Below are positions 20,643 through 32,157 of a DNA stretch of 64,000 nucleotides, in pieces. Origin of the DNA: Planoprotostelium fungivorum. Taxonomy: Eukaryota > Evosea > Variosea > Cavosteliida > Cavosteliaceae. Both the position numbers and the translations under genes were made by a program. Below the pieces are notes generated by a model that was not told the DNA's origin, did no database searches, and was given only the letters and a program-made list of their open reading frames with translations. Where the stretch lies: contig MDYQ01000022.1 in NCBI GenBank assembly GCA_003024175.1, forward strand, positions 124,001-188,000, read 5' to 3'. How positions within the stretch are numbered: position 1 is the stretch's first letter; each line of letters begins with the position of its first letter.

Positions 20643-23485
20643 TCAACTCTGTCTCACAATCTCGATCTTCAAGTGAGGACAATTCCTCTTCATGGACTCA
20701 ACAAAAAACTCTTCGATCGCCCCTAGACATGTGCTCATCAGCCGTAAGAACATGAGGTTTTTCAATCTGAGACAAAGTCAGGAGATGTTTACGTTTGCAT
20801 ATCAAGTACCTCAGTGAGGCAGTCATGAAGCCAGCGATGGAAATGTCGGGGCAATATCCTGCGTCCAGCCTCTGCGTCAAATTGAGTATCTACAACGATG
20901 TAGACGGAGCATATCTTCACCTTGATGTTTCGACAGTTCTCCACGATGGCCTTGATGGCGACGTCAGTGATGAGATGGCAGTAAGACAGATTGACGGTCT
21001 TTAGATTTTGACATCGACTGGCCAGATTGGGAATCTACAACGAGCCTGAATACCTCGGATTTCCAGGTATCTCACCTCCTTATCTGTGATCAGTTTGTTC
21101 CACGCCAGAGTCAACTCTTTCAATTTGGGACAATGAGAGGCCCGTCTCAATAAAACATCCGTGAATTTTCCGCAACCACCGACAGATATCGACAGCAGAC
21201 TGTGGTGTGTTCCCTCCTCTGCTTACAATTAAAATCGAAATAAAAGACCATTTAAACCCATAGACGATCTTCACCCATCGCCGAGAAGCTCTCGTCTGTC
21301 AGCTCACGACAGAAACACAGAGAAATGTGTTGTAAATTCGTACACCGCCTTAACATTCCATCGATCCCAGCGTCGGTCAAACCCGTACACTCGTCCAGTT
21401 TGAACGTCGTCACGCTGTTACAGAACCCCTACCTCCATTCAGAAACTCCCTCCACTCATCATCATCTCACATCGTTCTCGATCAACTGATGGAGGTGTGC
21501 GTCGGTGAGTGATTTGAAGCCACTGAGGTCTAATACCTTGATGATAGGTAGACACTGAAACTGGCACAGTTGATCGACGAAGGTGACATCGAGGGAGCAG
21601 AATGCGAGGTTGAGGTTGGTGAGTGAATCACATCTCTGCAGACACTCCCAGATACCTTCTGACGTCACCAGACTACAACGACGTAGATTGATCGTCGTCA
21701 GCGTCTTGGATCCCATGCTGGCGATGGTTTTGTTCCTGTATCCACTTCAGTCCTCTCTTTCTCTTTTACAGTTGTAAACATGGAATGTCAGATGGCTTGT
21801 ACTAGATCGGAGCATAGAGCTCTTCTCAGTGGGTCCTTCTTGTGTTTCTATCAAACAGCGAAACCGCCTCATCAAAGAGATAAGGAAGTATTTAGAGTTC
21901 GAATTCAGATTTTTTATACAATGAACGAGGGTGCGTAAGATTTCGGGTGAATCGGAAATAAGAAAAAATAAATTATGGGAGACTCACGTCACACCGTTAC
22001 ACTGCTCGAATTGGATGGCCTTCAGCTGGCTCACCTTCTGGCTGATTCCCTCCAAAGCCGCGTCGTTGATCTGTCACCATCATCATCCGATGTTTCTCCA
22101 TGTCTTCTCACTTGGCTGCAATAGCTCAGCCCGAGTGTCTGCATCTTGGGGCTGTGCCGCAAGAGCAACTGAATCGATGCAGGTGAGAGCGATTGACACC
22201 CCCACAGGTTCAACGAGGTGACGTTCGCTGCCATGGCGATGATGGAGATGATCGACTGATCGGTCAGACCTGATCGCGTGAGCCGTCGTGCATCTCTCTT
22301 CGATTCTCACCGGTGCATTCAGAGAGTGTGAGAGAAGATAGCTTGGGTAGGTTGCGACAGAGGTGTGATAGACCTCCGTCTGTGAGGGCCGTGCAACCCC
22401 ACAGATTGAGAGCAAAGAGGTTCGGGTACTTCTTGTCGCCGATGGTTTGTGCAGATTGATTCGTGATTCGTGAGCACCAGCTGTATAGATGAGATGATCG
22501 TGATGATGATGATGGATCGTGGTGATGATGATGTGATGATGATGTGATGGAGGAACATACCTGAGGTCCAGTATTCTTAGATCAGAACACAGCTCGGTGA
22601 TGTTTTGTATGGACTCGTCCGTCACTCGCGTGTGACGCAAGCACAACGACTGAGGTGAGTCATCAGATCAGCTCGTGTGATGTGTTCACCTTTAAATTGG
22701 GATTCGTCGCCTTCTCGCGATCGAAATCGCTGACGTCGTGAAACAAGAAGAGAACGTTGTGACAATCAGCCAGGGTCAATATGTTGAGACTCTTAGATTG
22801 CAGTAGTGAATAGATCTGAGGAAATCAGATGATGATGATGATGCGTCTGGATCACCGCAGAGTCATCGATGGAGAGGCATTCTGTCAGCTCTAATTCTGA
22901 TAGTGTGGTACAATTTCGAGATAATGCATCCGCACCAAAACGACTGATCATGAAACATCCTGGGCGAGGGATGATCAGATCACGTTGATGTTACATCGAA
23001 CACACCTGTGAGATCTAGTTTTGTGAGCACCTTTGCATTCTCCGATAGAGCTCGTATGCCTCCATCTGTGATTCGGCTGCAGTCGACCAGTGTCAATGTC
23101 TTGATGGAATGACCAACATTTCGAGCGATGTGTCTCAACGATGCGTCGGTGATGTGGACGCATTCCTGTAATAGATGAGAATGGGTGATCGATTTGTGCA
23201 CATCTTACATTCAAAGAAAGACCTGTTTGGCCGTTCTCTAAAAAGTTTTCCATGACGTCATCCGTCACTTTCCCCCTCGTGAACTAAGAAGGTTGACAAA
23301 ATGGACCCATGAATGGAGTTGTACAATCATACCTCATGGTTGAAGACGAGTGATTTCACGTCTTCCGTCAAGTTCTGACTCCCCAGTCGCACCAGACCGT
23401 CCTGGGAGTGTATCAACTCGGAGATTCTTCGAATACAGAGCTGAGAGAGGGTGGACTTATAAGGCACGTGATTCATGTCCTCCAT
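20643..23485 (-). CDS. Leucine-rich repeat protein, AMN1/FBXL cysteine-containing type
   Basis: Repeats of the form LxxLxLxxCxxIxDxxL run through the whole gene: [38 protein letters not shown] and [17 protein letters not shown]. These are the LRR-CC repeats of FBXL and AMN1 proteins, which usually act in SCF ubiquitin ligase recognition. The N-terminus ([20 protein letters not shown]) shows no clear F-box. It ends [15 protein letters not shown] before a TGA at 20643. At least ten introns are present; one near 22480-22560 is a GATGAT-type simple repeat, and 20872-20920 has the TCTACATCGTTGTAGA hairpin. It faces the kinase gene across 313 nt. Confidence 0.8.
20872..20920 (-). other. Intron with TCTACATCGTTGTAGA hairpin
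   Basis: A 49-nt GT-AG intron in the LRR gene. It starts GTGAAGATATGCTCCG, then has the inverted repeat TCTACATCGTTGTAGA (20889-20904 on the plus strand), then TTTGACGCAG at the acceptor. The hairpin is identical to that in introns 7675-7716 and 58541-58591 in two unrelated genes. Confidence 0.75.
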
Positions 23486-23798
23486 GTTCTATAGAAGAGC
23501 CCTGATTACGTCAGGGTTCATTGATTTGGAGGCATCACACCTAACACCCCTTATGATGAACCGGATGTTGGAGACAAAGACTAGCAAAGGAAAATTGAGA
23601 TAAAAGGGAGGAGGTAGACACGTCAATTTAGAAGCTCTCTCTAATTTGCTCCAGTTGGTAAAAATTGTTTTGGAAAAGTTTTCGCACACAGGGAGAACAA
23701 AACAACCCACATCATCACAGCCGCACCTCCTTGCACCCCACGACCTCCCACAGCCAGAACCCACGATTCCATATGCTATATATCTCTCAATTACAAAC
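23486..23798. promoter_or_regulatory. Divergent promoter region with TATA-like GCTATATATC
   Basis: 313 nt between the starts of the minus-strand LRR gene and the plus-strand kinase. A TATA-like element at 23775-23784 lies close (about 15-25 nt) to the chosen kinase ATG. It may therefore be a leader feature and not a true TATA box. An open frame continues upstream of the ATG on the plus strand, so a longer kinase N-terminus is possible. Confidence 0.3.
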
Positions 23799-24903
23799 AT
23801 GATGCAACTGTTGCGAGATCAAGCCCGTGGGGCTCCGATCTCGAGTAGTAACTCGCAAGAAGATAGAATAGGACAGTTTGTTCTAAAAGAAAAGATTGGT
23901 CAAGGCACCACAGGGACAGTTCGTCTTGGAATTGTGAGTCCATATCATATCACTTTGTAATCCATCCATCGATCGAACGTGGTTCCTCACATCTTTTTTC
24001 TTACGGCCTCCTTCTAATATCATCGGATGAATGGCTGATATGGGAACAGAACACATCTACGGGAGGGAAATGTGCCGTGAAGATCGTAAACAAGACCGTC
24101 ACACGGAAACGCAAGGAGGCCCGAAAAGAGATCAAGCGTCTCGAACGCATTCGTCACGATAACATCATCGCTCTACATCACTGGGAAGAAGATATCAGCA
24201 ACATCTACATCTTTTTAGAATACTGCGAGCATGGGGACCTCTGGCTCTTCATCCAGAAACATGGAGTCTTCAATGAGGAGACTGCTCGTAAGCTCGTATC
24301 TCAACTGGTGGACGCCGTGGACTTTTGTCATCGCAGCATGCACATCTGCCACCACGACATCAAATTAGAAAACTGTGTCATCACGAGGGACTTTCGACTG
24401 AAGCTCATCGACTATGGGTTCAGCATCGACTTAGACCCGATACCACATCGCAGAGACAAGTCCATAAGAATCTACGACAGCTCGCCGGCTTATTCACCGC
24501 TAGAGATTCTACAGAGGAAACCACACGATGAGACGGTGAGATGGAGATCATCTCGTCCACCATGTCACCTCTAACTCGTCGCAGGTGGACATTTATTCCA
24601 TCGGTGTGTGCCTGTATTACATGTTGGTCGGGAGGTAACTTTAAATCCTTTTTCAATCTGATTTATTTCAGATTTCCCTTCTGCACCCCCGACAAGACTT
24701 CGCTGGACGAGCTCTGCCACAACGTCTTAAACAACGATCCCCACTTCCCCAAAGGTTCTGTCTCACTCTTGGGTCAACATCTCATCTGCAGCATGTTGGC
24801 CAAGAGAAAGAGAAGGGCATCGATCGAAGATATAAGAAGTCACGAGTGGTTCTACAGCGTAGACAAGCAATCTGAAGAAGAGGAAGAGGATGACGACATG
24901 TAA
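23799..24903 (+). CDS. Serine/threonine protein kinase with DYG motif
   Basis: The kinase domain is complete across four exons. The glycine loop is IGQGTTGTVRLG, the ATP lysine is in CAVKIV, the catalytic loop is CHHDIKLENC (HHD for HRD), and the metal-binding motif is IDYGFS, with Tyr for Phe in DFG. An APE-like SPAYSPLEIL and DIYSIGVCLYYMLVG follow. All catalytic residues are present, so it should be active. The motifs are those of CAMK/AMPK-like kinases. The protein ends in an acidic tail (EEEEEDDDM). Introns start at 23934 and before VDIYSIG and FPFCTP. No regulatory domain is seen. Confidence 0.85.
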
Positions 24904-25117
24904 AGGAGACGAGAATTTGTATAGAGGAGGAAGAGAAGCTGAGACGATAGGATGAATGAAGAGAGAGCTTAAGTGAAGTTTCTTGTCTTGTGTCTTTATA
25001 AGAAATATGTTTTTGAGGGAAAATTCCCAAATGAGCGTGGTTACGAGCAGTAGAAGTGTATGTGACTTCTGATCCGATTATGTTCCCCTTCTCTCATAAC
25101 CGAATAACACAGACAAG
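24904..25117. other. Intergenic, kinase 3' end to surface glycoprotein promoter
   Basis: About 210 nt hold the 3' untranslated region of the kinase and the promoter of the next gene in the same direction. No structured RNA or repeat is visible. Confidence 0.4.
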
Positions 25118-26420
25118 ATGCAACGCGTCGTCCTCTTCTTAGCCCTCCTCTCCGTCGCTCTCTCTCAGACCGATGAGATCGTGTCGACCTTCCCCGACTT
25201 CGTGTCTCTCGTGTGGGTCGCAATGATTGCATCCTTCCATTGACTCCTCGCAGAACTCGCCTTCGCGCCAACGGAACTCTGGCTTACAACTGCACCGCCG
25301 AGGGAGTCACCGCTGGACCACTTCTTATCAACTCGACCCTCAGCTATGAGAACGGAACAGCCGCAGGAACTTACATCTCTGGCACCTTCACCGCCTTAGA
25401 CGGATCGTTCACGAGAGTCATTCCCAATGGACAGTTCAGCTCGGTCGCAAATGCAGGACGTCTGTCCAACTTTTTGGCTGCCACCCTTCGTAACTCTGGA
25501 AATGGACTCTTGAGCAACGTCGGTGATACGATGGCCTCCATCCGTTCTAATGTAACATGCAGCTCGCCCTTCTCAGCCGCTACAGCACCTCTGGAGGTTT
25601 CGTCAACGCCACAGAGACTTGCACCCCCACCAACGTGGGCACCCTCTTCACTGTACCCTTCGCTGCCAGCTACGGTTTCTACCGTGCCGTCGCTCCTCAG
25701 AGAGCTGGATCCACCTTGAGGTGATCTCGCACCTCAATCGATGATGGATGATTGACATAGACAGATCGATCTACCGCGCTGTTGGAACTCTGTCCGTCAC
25801 TTGCACTGCCGGTAATTTCTCCTCCCCTTCCAACATCTCTTCCGATCTCTTCACCCTCGAGTGAGTGGTTGCCTTCATCCTCTCATCCTCCATCTCACAT
25901 CCACAGTGGAACTCGCTCGGGTATCTACAACGGCTCCTTCGTTGCCCTCGACGGCTCTGCCACCCGAGTCACAGCGACCAACGCCACCTTCCCCGTCACC
26001 TCCGGACGCTCTCTCGCTTACTTCCTCGCCACTGCTCTCACCACCACCGGTCCCCTGACCTTCAACAATGTGATATTCTTCGAAAATCGACATTTCTCTG
26101 ACGCGTTGTAGATCACCAACATCGTTCGTTACGACACCGTTGGAGGAGTCGCCACGGTTCCCTGCAACAGCACCAACGAGGGCGTCGTCTACAACGTGCC
26201 GTTCGAAGCCAGCTACGCCTTCTACTCCGCTGCCACTGGCGCCACATCTACCGGCACCACGGGCAACAACGGAGGCACCACAGGTAACAACGGGGGCACT
26301 ACTGCCATCCAGACCACTCCCACTGGTACGATCACTGTCACAGCCACCACCACTGGCTCAGCTTCCATCGTCTCTGTCGCCGCCTGTGCCGTGTTCGCTG
26401 CTGCCTTATTGGTTATGTAA
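25118..26420 (+). CDS. Secreted, probably GPI-anchored surface glycoprotein with internal repeat
   Basis: It begins with a signal peptide (MQRVVLFLALLSVALSQ) and ends in a Thr/Gly-rich spacer (TGTTGNNGGTTGNNGG) and a hydrophobic tail (VAACAVFAAALLVM) without a cytoplasmic part, as in GPI-anchored proteins. Two related units are present: NGTAAGTYISGTFTALDGSFTRV and later GTRSGIYNGSFVALDGSATRV share the pattern SGxYxGxFxALDGSxTRV. Each is followed by a GRLSNFLAATL or GRSLAYFLATAL segment. Many N-x-S/T sites suggest glycosylation. Introns include one ending TGACGCGTTGTAG at 26111. Codon use is C-rich at third positions, suggesting high expression. Confidence 0.75.
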
Positions 26421-26521
26421 TGAGATAAGATGCCCTGATGAAGAAAGAAGAATAAATGATAACATCTCATACAAAATTGTCACGTGACTGGTGTCCACCA
26501 CCCATCGATCTCAAATATTCG

Positions 26522-28145
26522 ATGAGAGATCATCTGTTACATCTTCCAACAGAAGTACTCCTTCACATCGTCGAAGGGTTGGACTCATGTTCTTTCCAGT
26601 CTCTGGCGGCTGTCTGTCGTCAACTCCGTGAGGCCATCTGGACCGACGAATACATACAGAAACAATTCAACAAGTCTTCTATGGACAAGAGTTTCTTAAT
26701 ATTTCAGGTGATTGCGTCACAGTCGAATCACAATCGTGATGTGATATGCAGGAGGGAGAAACCAATTGGCCCAAGCATTTCATCCGAAAGAAGTCAGCAG
26801 TCCGATGGAACATCGGCTCGCGACAACACTCATTTGTCGTCCAACAAAAGTGAGACAAAGATCTGCACTGTCGCAGCTCTCTCTAACGATCGTGTCAGAG
26901 ATGCCGCATGGTGTGTCGATGCCAACGATCGGTTCGTCTGTGTGGGGACACAACAGGGAAGACTCATCGTGAGCGTTCTCCACATCGATGTCATTTGATA
27001 ATCAATGAGATCAGGTGTGGGACATGAAGCAACTGAAACAGAGAGTTTCTCGTCAAGAACACTCTGCATCTCTTACCACCTTACAATTCGATTCGAAGAA
27101 GATCATCACGACATCCAATGACAAATCGGGTGCGGCTGATCTCATCGTCGTTCCTCCAATTGAACGAATGCAGTCAAGTTGTGGGATCTCAACACGGCCA
27201 GAGTCGATACGTTGTACCATCACAAGTGAGCCGAGCCATCCACATTCTACGCGATCGTTTCCTCACCCTATCAGAGCCCCGGTCACCAGCTTGCGCTTCG
27301 GTACGTCACTACTGTTCACTGGTTCAGAAGAAGGGAGTCTGAACGTGTACGACCTCACCCAGCAGAAGATCTTGCACGTTTCAAATATACTGGGTAGACC
27401 CTCCAGTATCCGTTGGCGGGAAAAATTTGAGACTCTGTGGGTGGGAGGGAGTAAGGGAGTGGAGAGAAAAGACACGAGAAATTTCGACAGCAATTGCATG
27501 ATCACCGAGAAGGGCGTGACGTGGATTGAACAGAAGCAAGAGCTGCTCCTGATGGGAGGTAAGATCCCACCGATTCTCCATCGATTCTCCATCGATTCTC
27601 CACGATGACGGCAGACAGTCTCCAACGGAATGCAAGTGTACGACGTACGTAAATTGTCGGAACCGTTGCGTAAATTTGTCCACAACCAGCACTCCGTGTC
27701 GCCTTACGTTTTTTCTTTTCATTCAGATCTGTTGATCTGGTTAGATTTTCTCAACCAAGAGATCTGTATGAATCATCAGGTGAAGAACCTTCTCGCATCC
27801 ATGAACACGAGATGATGGACTCACGATGATGATCAGGCCACGGCTGAATTTGCCAAGGGAGAGCCGATCAAGAAATTGGAGAAACTTTCTACTTGTAGGT
27901 TGTCCACGCCCATGATCGGTGCGCCGTCATCCCTCATCATCATCACGTCTAACTGATACTCAGGCTCGGGGATGAACAACCATCTGGTGTATAAGAAGGG
28001 CGTCCTCGTATTGACCAGCGGTAACGGTAGCGTCATTCACCACAGATATCCACGTGCGGACGCTATCGAACCGCCCTGGAGGCCCATAAAGAAACACAAA
28101 CACTGCCGTCTCCCTTCATCGGTTCGTCCATATCGTATCGTGTAG
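26522..28145 (+). CDS. F-box and WD-repeat protein
   Basis: An N-terminal F-box (LLHLPTEVLLHIVEGLDSCS, then LAAVCRQLREAIW) is followed, after the linker NWPKHFIRKK, by WD-type blades: VRDAAWCVDANDRFVCVGTQ, VWDMKQL, VKLWDLNTARVDTLYHHK, LLFTGSEEGSLNVYDL and MQVYDVRKL. This is the layout of SCF substrate receptors that bind Skp1 and a target. Introns of 27-50 nt join the blades in frame; the 27-nt one after SFVVQQ is unusually short. The C-terminus is basic (PIKKHKHCRLP). Stop TAG is at 28143-28145. The target cannot be inferred. Confidence 0.75.
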
Positions 28146-28193
28146 ATCTAAACGTCCGACCGTGTGTGCATGAGTGATAGAGGATGACGTCCA

Positions 28194-28264
28194 GTGTCTG
28201 CGTCTCAAACGCAGTGATCCAAGGAAACATTAATACTTGGCTTTTAAAACCTTAAGCCAGACAC
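28194..28264 (+). ncRNA. Candidate structured RNA between two genes
   Basis: Outer strands GTGTCTG and CAGACAC pair perfectly over 7 bp across 71 nt. Inside are CGT-CTCAA-ACG and CCAAG...CTTGG hairpins, and the alternative GGCTT...AAGCC. The size recalls a tRNA, but there is no T-loop GTTCGA, so it is not an ordinary tRNA. It lies in the short gap between the F-box/WD stop and the next gene's start, where no coding is expected. It could instead be a regulatory hairpin in a leader or 3' region. Confidence 0.3.
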
Positions 28265-28363
28265 GTTTGACGTTAGGACAGATCGAATCTTGCGGAAAAT
28301 AGGACAAATTTCGACGCCTTCTTGATACCCTACTATTGGAGGACACCACAGACACGCACCACC

Positions 28364-30475
28364 ATGCTAACAGCCAAGGAGCAAACACAGCAGAAGGTGA
28401 GATGGATTATGTGAGACGTGCTCGTGTTGACTATTGGCGCAGATCCTGCTGAGCTGGGTCAATTATGTTCTACTTCCAAATGGAATCACCATCAAGAACC
28501 TTCAAGACGACTTAGAAGACGGTCAAGTGTTATCAGCCCTGTTCAAGAACTTAGGTGGAACATTACCCACCAGCACATCAGCCATACCGACCATCTCGGG
28601 CAAAATGAACACCCCAAGAAAGAAGGAGAACGTCAGCGGAGTTCTACGAGCGATGCAACAAGACGGCCTTCAGGTGTGTCCATGGCCCTTACGCGATTCC
28701 TGAGACGATACAGTTTGAAGCGACAGCATCCGACATCTTGGCTGGAGATTTGAAACAAATCTTGCCCCTCTTGACGAGCATGGCAGAGAAGTACCAGATG
28801 AAAGACCGATCTCGATTGTTGATGTCCATCTCTGGAGTCGCACAGCAACATCAATTGGATTTCGGTGGTGGCCTCGTCAAAAAGTGAGACCCTCTACAAA
28901 ATAGTGATGCATTCTGAAATCACACCAGCTTCTTAGATGGTAAACTACTGGCAGCCATCGTCTATAACTGCCTCCCTGGCAGCTTTGACTTGAAGATGGT
29001 CTTCAACATGCACATGGAAGATCGAGTCGTGTACGTCACGAAACTGGCACACGATAAACTCCAAATCCCCATCATGTTGACCGCCGAGGAGATCGTCTTT
29101 CGAATGATCGACGAATTTCAACTCCTTCTGTACGTGTCTATCTTCCTCCACTCTGATAACTTCCAACCCAATCAAGTGAGCCATCCATCTTCATCCTCTT
29201 TTCGTCTCTTTGATGATCTCATCTGATGTCCAGGTCGAAGAACTAAAGGAACGCATGCAAGCGATGGAGAAGGAATACACTATCAAGATTGAAGAGGAGA
29301 GGAAACTTCGAGAAGAGACTGTGGAGAAGATCGAGACTGCATACAAAGAGGACATACAGAGGAGGGCAACCGAAGAAAACGTCAAACAAGAAATCATCAC
29401 TCACGAGATCGATGACTATAAGACTCAACTCGAAGAGGCACAGAAGAAGATGGCCGAGATGATGGAGAAGGTGATGAGATCCCGACACCTCCCAACGACT
29501 CATCTTCCATCAGATGAAAGAACTGGAAGGCATCATCGCGGAGACACCCATCGATCCTGATCTCATCAAGAAGATGGAGTTGGAGAAACATCTGAGAAAG
29601 CAACAAGAAGAATACGAGAAGAACGTCAAGAGGGTGCAAGAAGTCGAAGAAGAGAAGAAGAGATTAGAAGAGGCTCTTACAACAGGTGCTCCTGACGTGA
29701 GCGAAGAGGAGAAGTTCAAAGAGTTGTTGAAAGAGAGAGACGATCTCGTCGATGAGGTGGGTGATCCTCTTCGTGCAGTCGGTCGACTCATCATCATCAG
29801 ATCACGGACATCAAGAGACAATTATTAGAAGAGAAGACGGACTCGAACGACTTGCGAGATCGTCTCATGCTGCTGACCGAGAGAGAGCACTGCGTTGCAG
29901 AGGCAAAGAGGGAAGTGGAGAACAAGAAGGCTATCTACGAGGCTAAACTGTCAGACATCAGCCGACTAGAGAAGGAGAAGAAGGAGGCTGAGAAGCAAGC
30001 TGCCAAGGCACTCGAAGCCGTGGAGAAAGTCAAGGTACGTTTTATTCTGTTTTATTCTTTGTCTACAACGCGTTGACGGAAACCAGAGGGAAATGGAAGA
30101 ATTACAGAGGAAGATGAAGGCCAAGTTAGAGGAGGAGAATCGACAGAAGGCAAAGGAGAAGGAGGAAGCTCAGCGTATAAAGAAGGAGAGAGATGCATTT
30201 GAGAAGCAATACAACAGCGCCGAAACTCAGAACAAAAAGTGAGACGATGCAAAGTGATGTGATGTTGATGAGATGACAGAATGACGGAGACGGTTGAGCA
30301 ATTGAGGGAGAGAAAGAAGATGTACAAGAAGAAGTATCTCGCAGCCACGAATCAGCCAGCTGGTTCACCCGTGAGTTTCATCACATCGAACGATGAGCTG
30401 ATGAGGTCGATGCAGCCAGAGGAGAAGAAAAAAAAGATGAAGTTCTTAGGCTTCACGATATCCAGAAGAATCTAA
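28364..30475 (+). CDS. Double calponin-homology, coiled-coil actin-binding protein
   Basis: The first CH domain is ILLSWVNYVLLPNGITIKNL with LEDGQVLSALFKNLGG. The second includes SFLDGKLLAAIVYNCLPGS and ends near MIDEFQLLLYV. The rest is a long heptad-rich coiled coil (VEELKERMQAMEKEY through KALEAVEKVK) with a basic tail (EEKKKKMKFLGFTISRRI). Two CH domains followed by a parallel coiled coil are the layout of Dictyostelium cortexillins, which cross-link cortical actin during cytokinesis. This protein is somewhat longer than those. One intron (before REMEELQRK) contains both TTTTATTCTGTTTTATTC and TCTACAACGCGTTGACG, combining two intron motifs. Confidence 0.75.
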
Positions 30476-30568
30476 ACATCCACCAAAATAATGTAAATAG
30501 AATAAATGAAAAGATGAGCAGAGGGACTCCTACATCATGAAAACCAAGTACCTCATCTGATTGTTTTA

Positions 30569-31288
30569 TCACTTCTGTTCAAGGGCAGCCTTCTCAGCGT
30601 AAGCCTCCTTTATGCCCTTGTGTTCTCCCAGTCTCTTCATGTAAGCTCCCGTGTTGGGGTACTTCTCAAATGCATTTTCTCCGTTATAACCCAGTATGAG
30701 GGGTGTGAGGAACAGCCAGACGTAGTTGTTGATGTCCACGATGGAGTACTTGTTTCCGACAAAGTATTCCTTTCCCTCCAAGTGCTTCTCTACGACGCCC
30801 AAGATGCGATGGTGGCCGATGGGATTTTCTCTGGGTGCAGGAATGAGAACCAGGTCTGGTGATGATTAGATCGGCCGAGTCTTCGATGATGCAGACGAAC
30901 CTTCTGGCCAAAATATGGACCTATGCCGGAAGCTTGGAAGAGTAGCCACTGATTGGCATCGGCGATGTCGTCTTCATTTGTAAACCACAGTCGGTTCTCC
31001 TTATCGTAGTGATGTTCCAGATATAACAAGATGGCTACAGACTCCCATAGTGTCTGTGGATGTCAGGTGTGCTGCGTGTCCTTCGCATCGTCACATCACC
31101 TTGTCATTTCTCCTGTGATCGACGATGACTGGGACACGTCCATTCGGTGTCGTATCCGTGAAGTCGAGTGTCTTGTTGGATAGATCAGGAAACACGGTCT
31201 CGTAGCTGATGTTGAGCTCTCTCATGAGGGCGACGACCTTACACGGATTAGGTCCTCTCACATGAGAGTAGAGGGTAATGTCGGCCAT
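30569..31288 (-). CDS. Glutathione S-transferase
   Basis: The N-terminal thioredoxin-like half reads MADITLYSHVRGPNPCKVVA with the cis-proline segment NGRVPVIVDH and TLWESVAILLYLEHHYDKE. The C-terminal helical half includes QWLLFQASGIGPYFGQ and SIVDINNYVWLFL. This is the fungal Ure2p/GTT-like class. It conjugates glutathione to electrophiles in the cytosol; the Ser after LY is a candidate activating residue. Two introns are visible (about 30805-30900 and 31040-31105), longer than average here. It ends KAALEQK. Length, about 200 residues, is normal for the family. Confidence 0.85.
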
Positions 31289-31364
31289 GTCTGCTGATGT
31301 TATAAAAGAGTGTGTCTGGCTCATGATCGCCGGCGATCGATTGATCGGGATAACTTCGCCGACG

Positions 31365-32139
31365 TCAGAAGGAGGTGACACGCCGGATCAAGACAGTGGA
31401 GGTGAACAGGAAGGTGACGAGTTGTACCAGACCAACCGCACCCCCGTTTACTCTCGTGATGGACGAAACACCTACTCCTATGATAGAGGGTGAACTTCCA
31501 TCTGTTGCTGATGATGATCCCGGGGTAGCTATATTCCCTTCAGTTGCTGAGGATGCCTTGGTAGTCTCCACACCCTCTTCTATGTGTGTACTATCCCCTG
31601 CGAGTCCATGTATCACAGCGGCGAAGTCGGTGCCACAATATGCGATTCTAACCTCAGCATTAGATCTTCTCCCACCATGATCACTCACTGATATTGTTCG
31701 TTCTTGATATAACAGATACCTCTATTCTCGAGAGGAATATACGCTGGCAATCTCCGTTGAATCGTACGGTTATAACCGGGATGCTGGTGCAATTGGAGCC
31801 ACCGTAGCTGTGATAGACAATATTGTCCGCCGTGAGACTTCTGGGATATTCTCTTGTGACCATATTAGAGTTGCCGTAGCTGTCTTGGTAACATCGATCC
31901 ACGGTCACATTCTCTCGAGATGAACGTCCAGAGCAGTTCGAATTATGCCAGCTTTCCAGTATGAAGGAATCATTGAGCACCGACCGACGCCAAGAGAAAT
32001 CGGGACGAGTGATCTCATGTCGTGGGTTTGAATGCCTCAAGCACAACGAGAAGCCCACCCGCACGTCAGAGGAGCCTTCGGACAAAATAGGGTGTTGCAC
32101 TGTTGTAGTTTGTAGTCTCACATTTCTGGCATTGAACAC
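31365..32139 (-). CDS. Small surface protein with Ser/Thr-rich stalk and hydrophobic tail
   Basis: An N-terminal globular part (LESWHNSNCSGRSSRENVTV through IVYHSYGGSNCTSIPVITVR) with paired Cys and N-glycosylation sites is joined by a 36-nt intron to CGTDFAAVIHGLAGDSTH. A Ser/Thr/Gly/Ala-rich stretch and a final hydrophobic segment (AVGLVQLVTFLFTSTVLI) follow. This suggests a secreted protein held by a GPI anchor or membrane tail. The N-terminus is uncertain: the first in-frame ATG does not give a signal peptide, so an upstream exon or a start near MRSLVPIS is likely. Family unknown. Confidence 0.45.
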
Positions 32140-32157
32140 GTGTAATCATCGAAGAAC

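Noticed and set aside
28194-28264. tRNA gene
   Set aside because: The 7-bp closing stem is present, but there is no T-loop, no normal D arm and no consistent anticodon arm.
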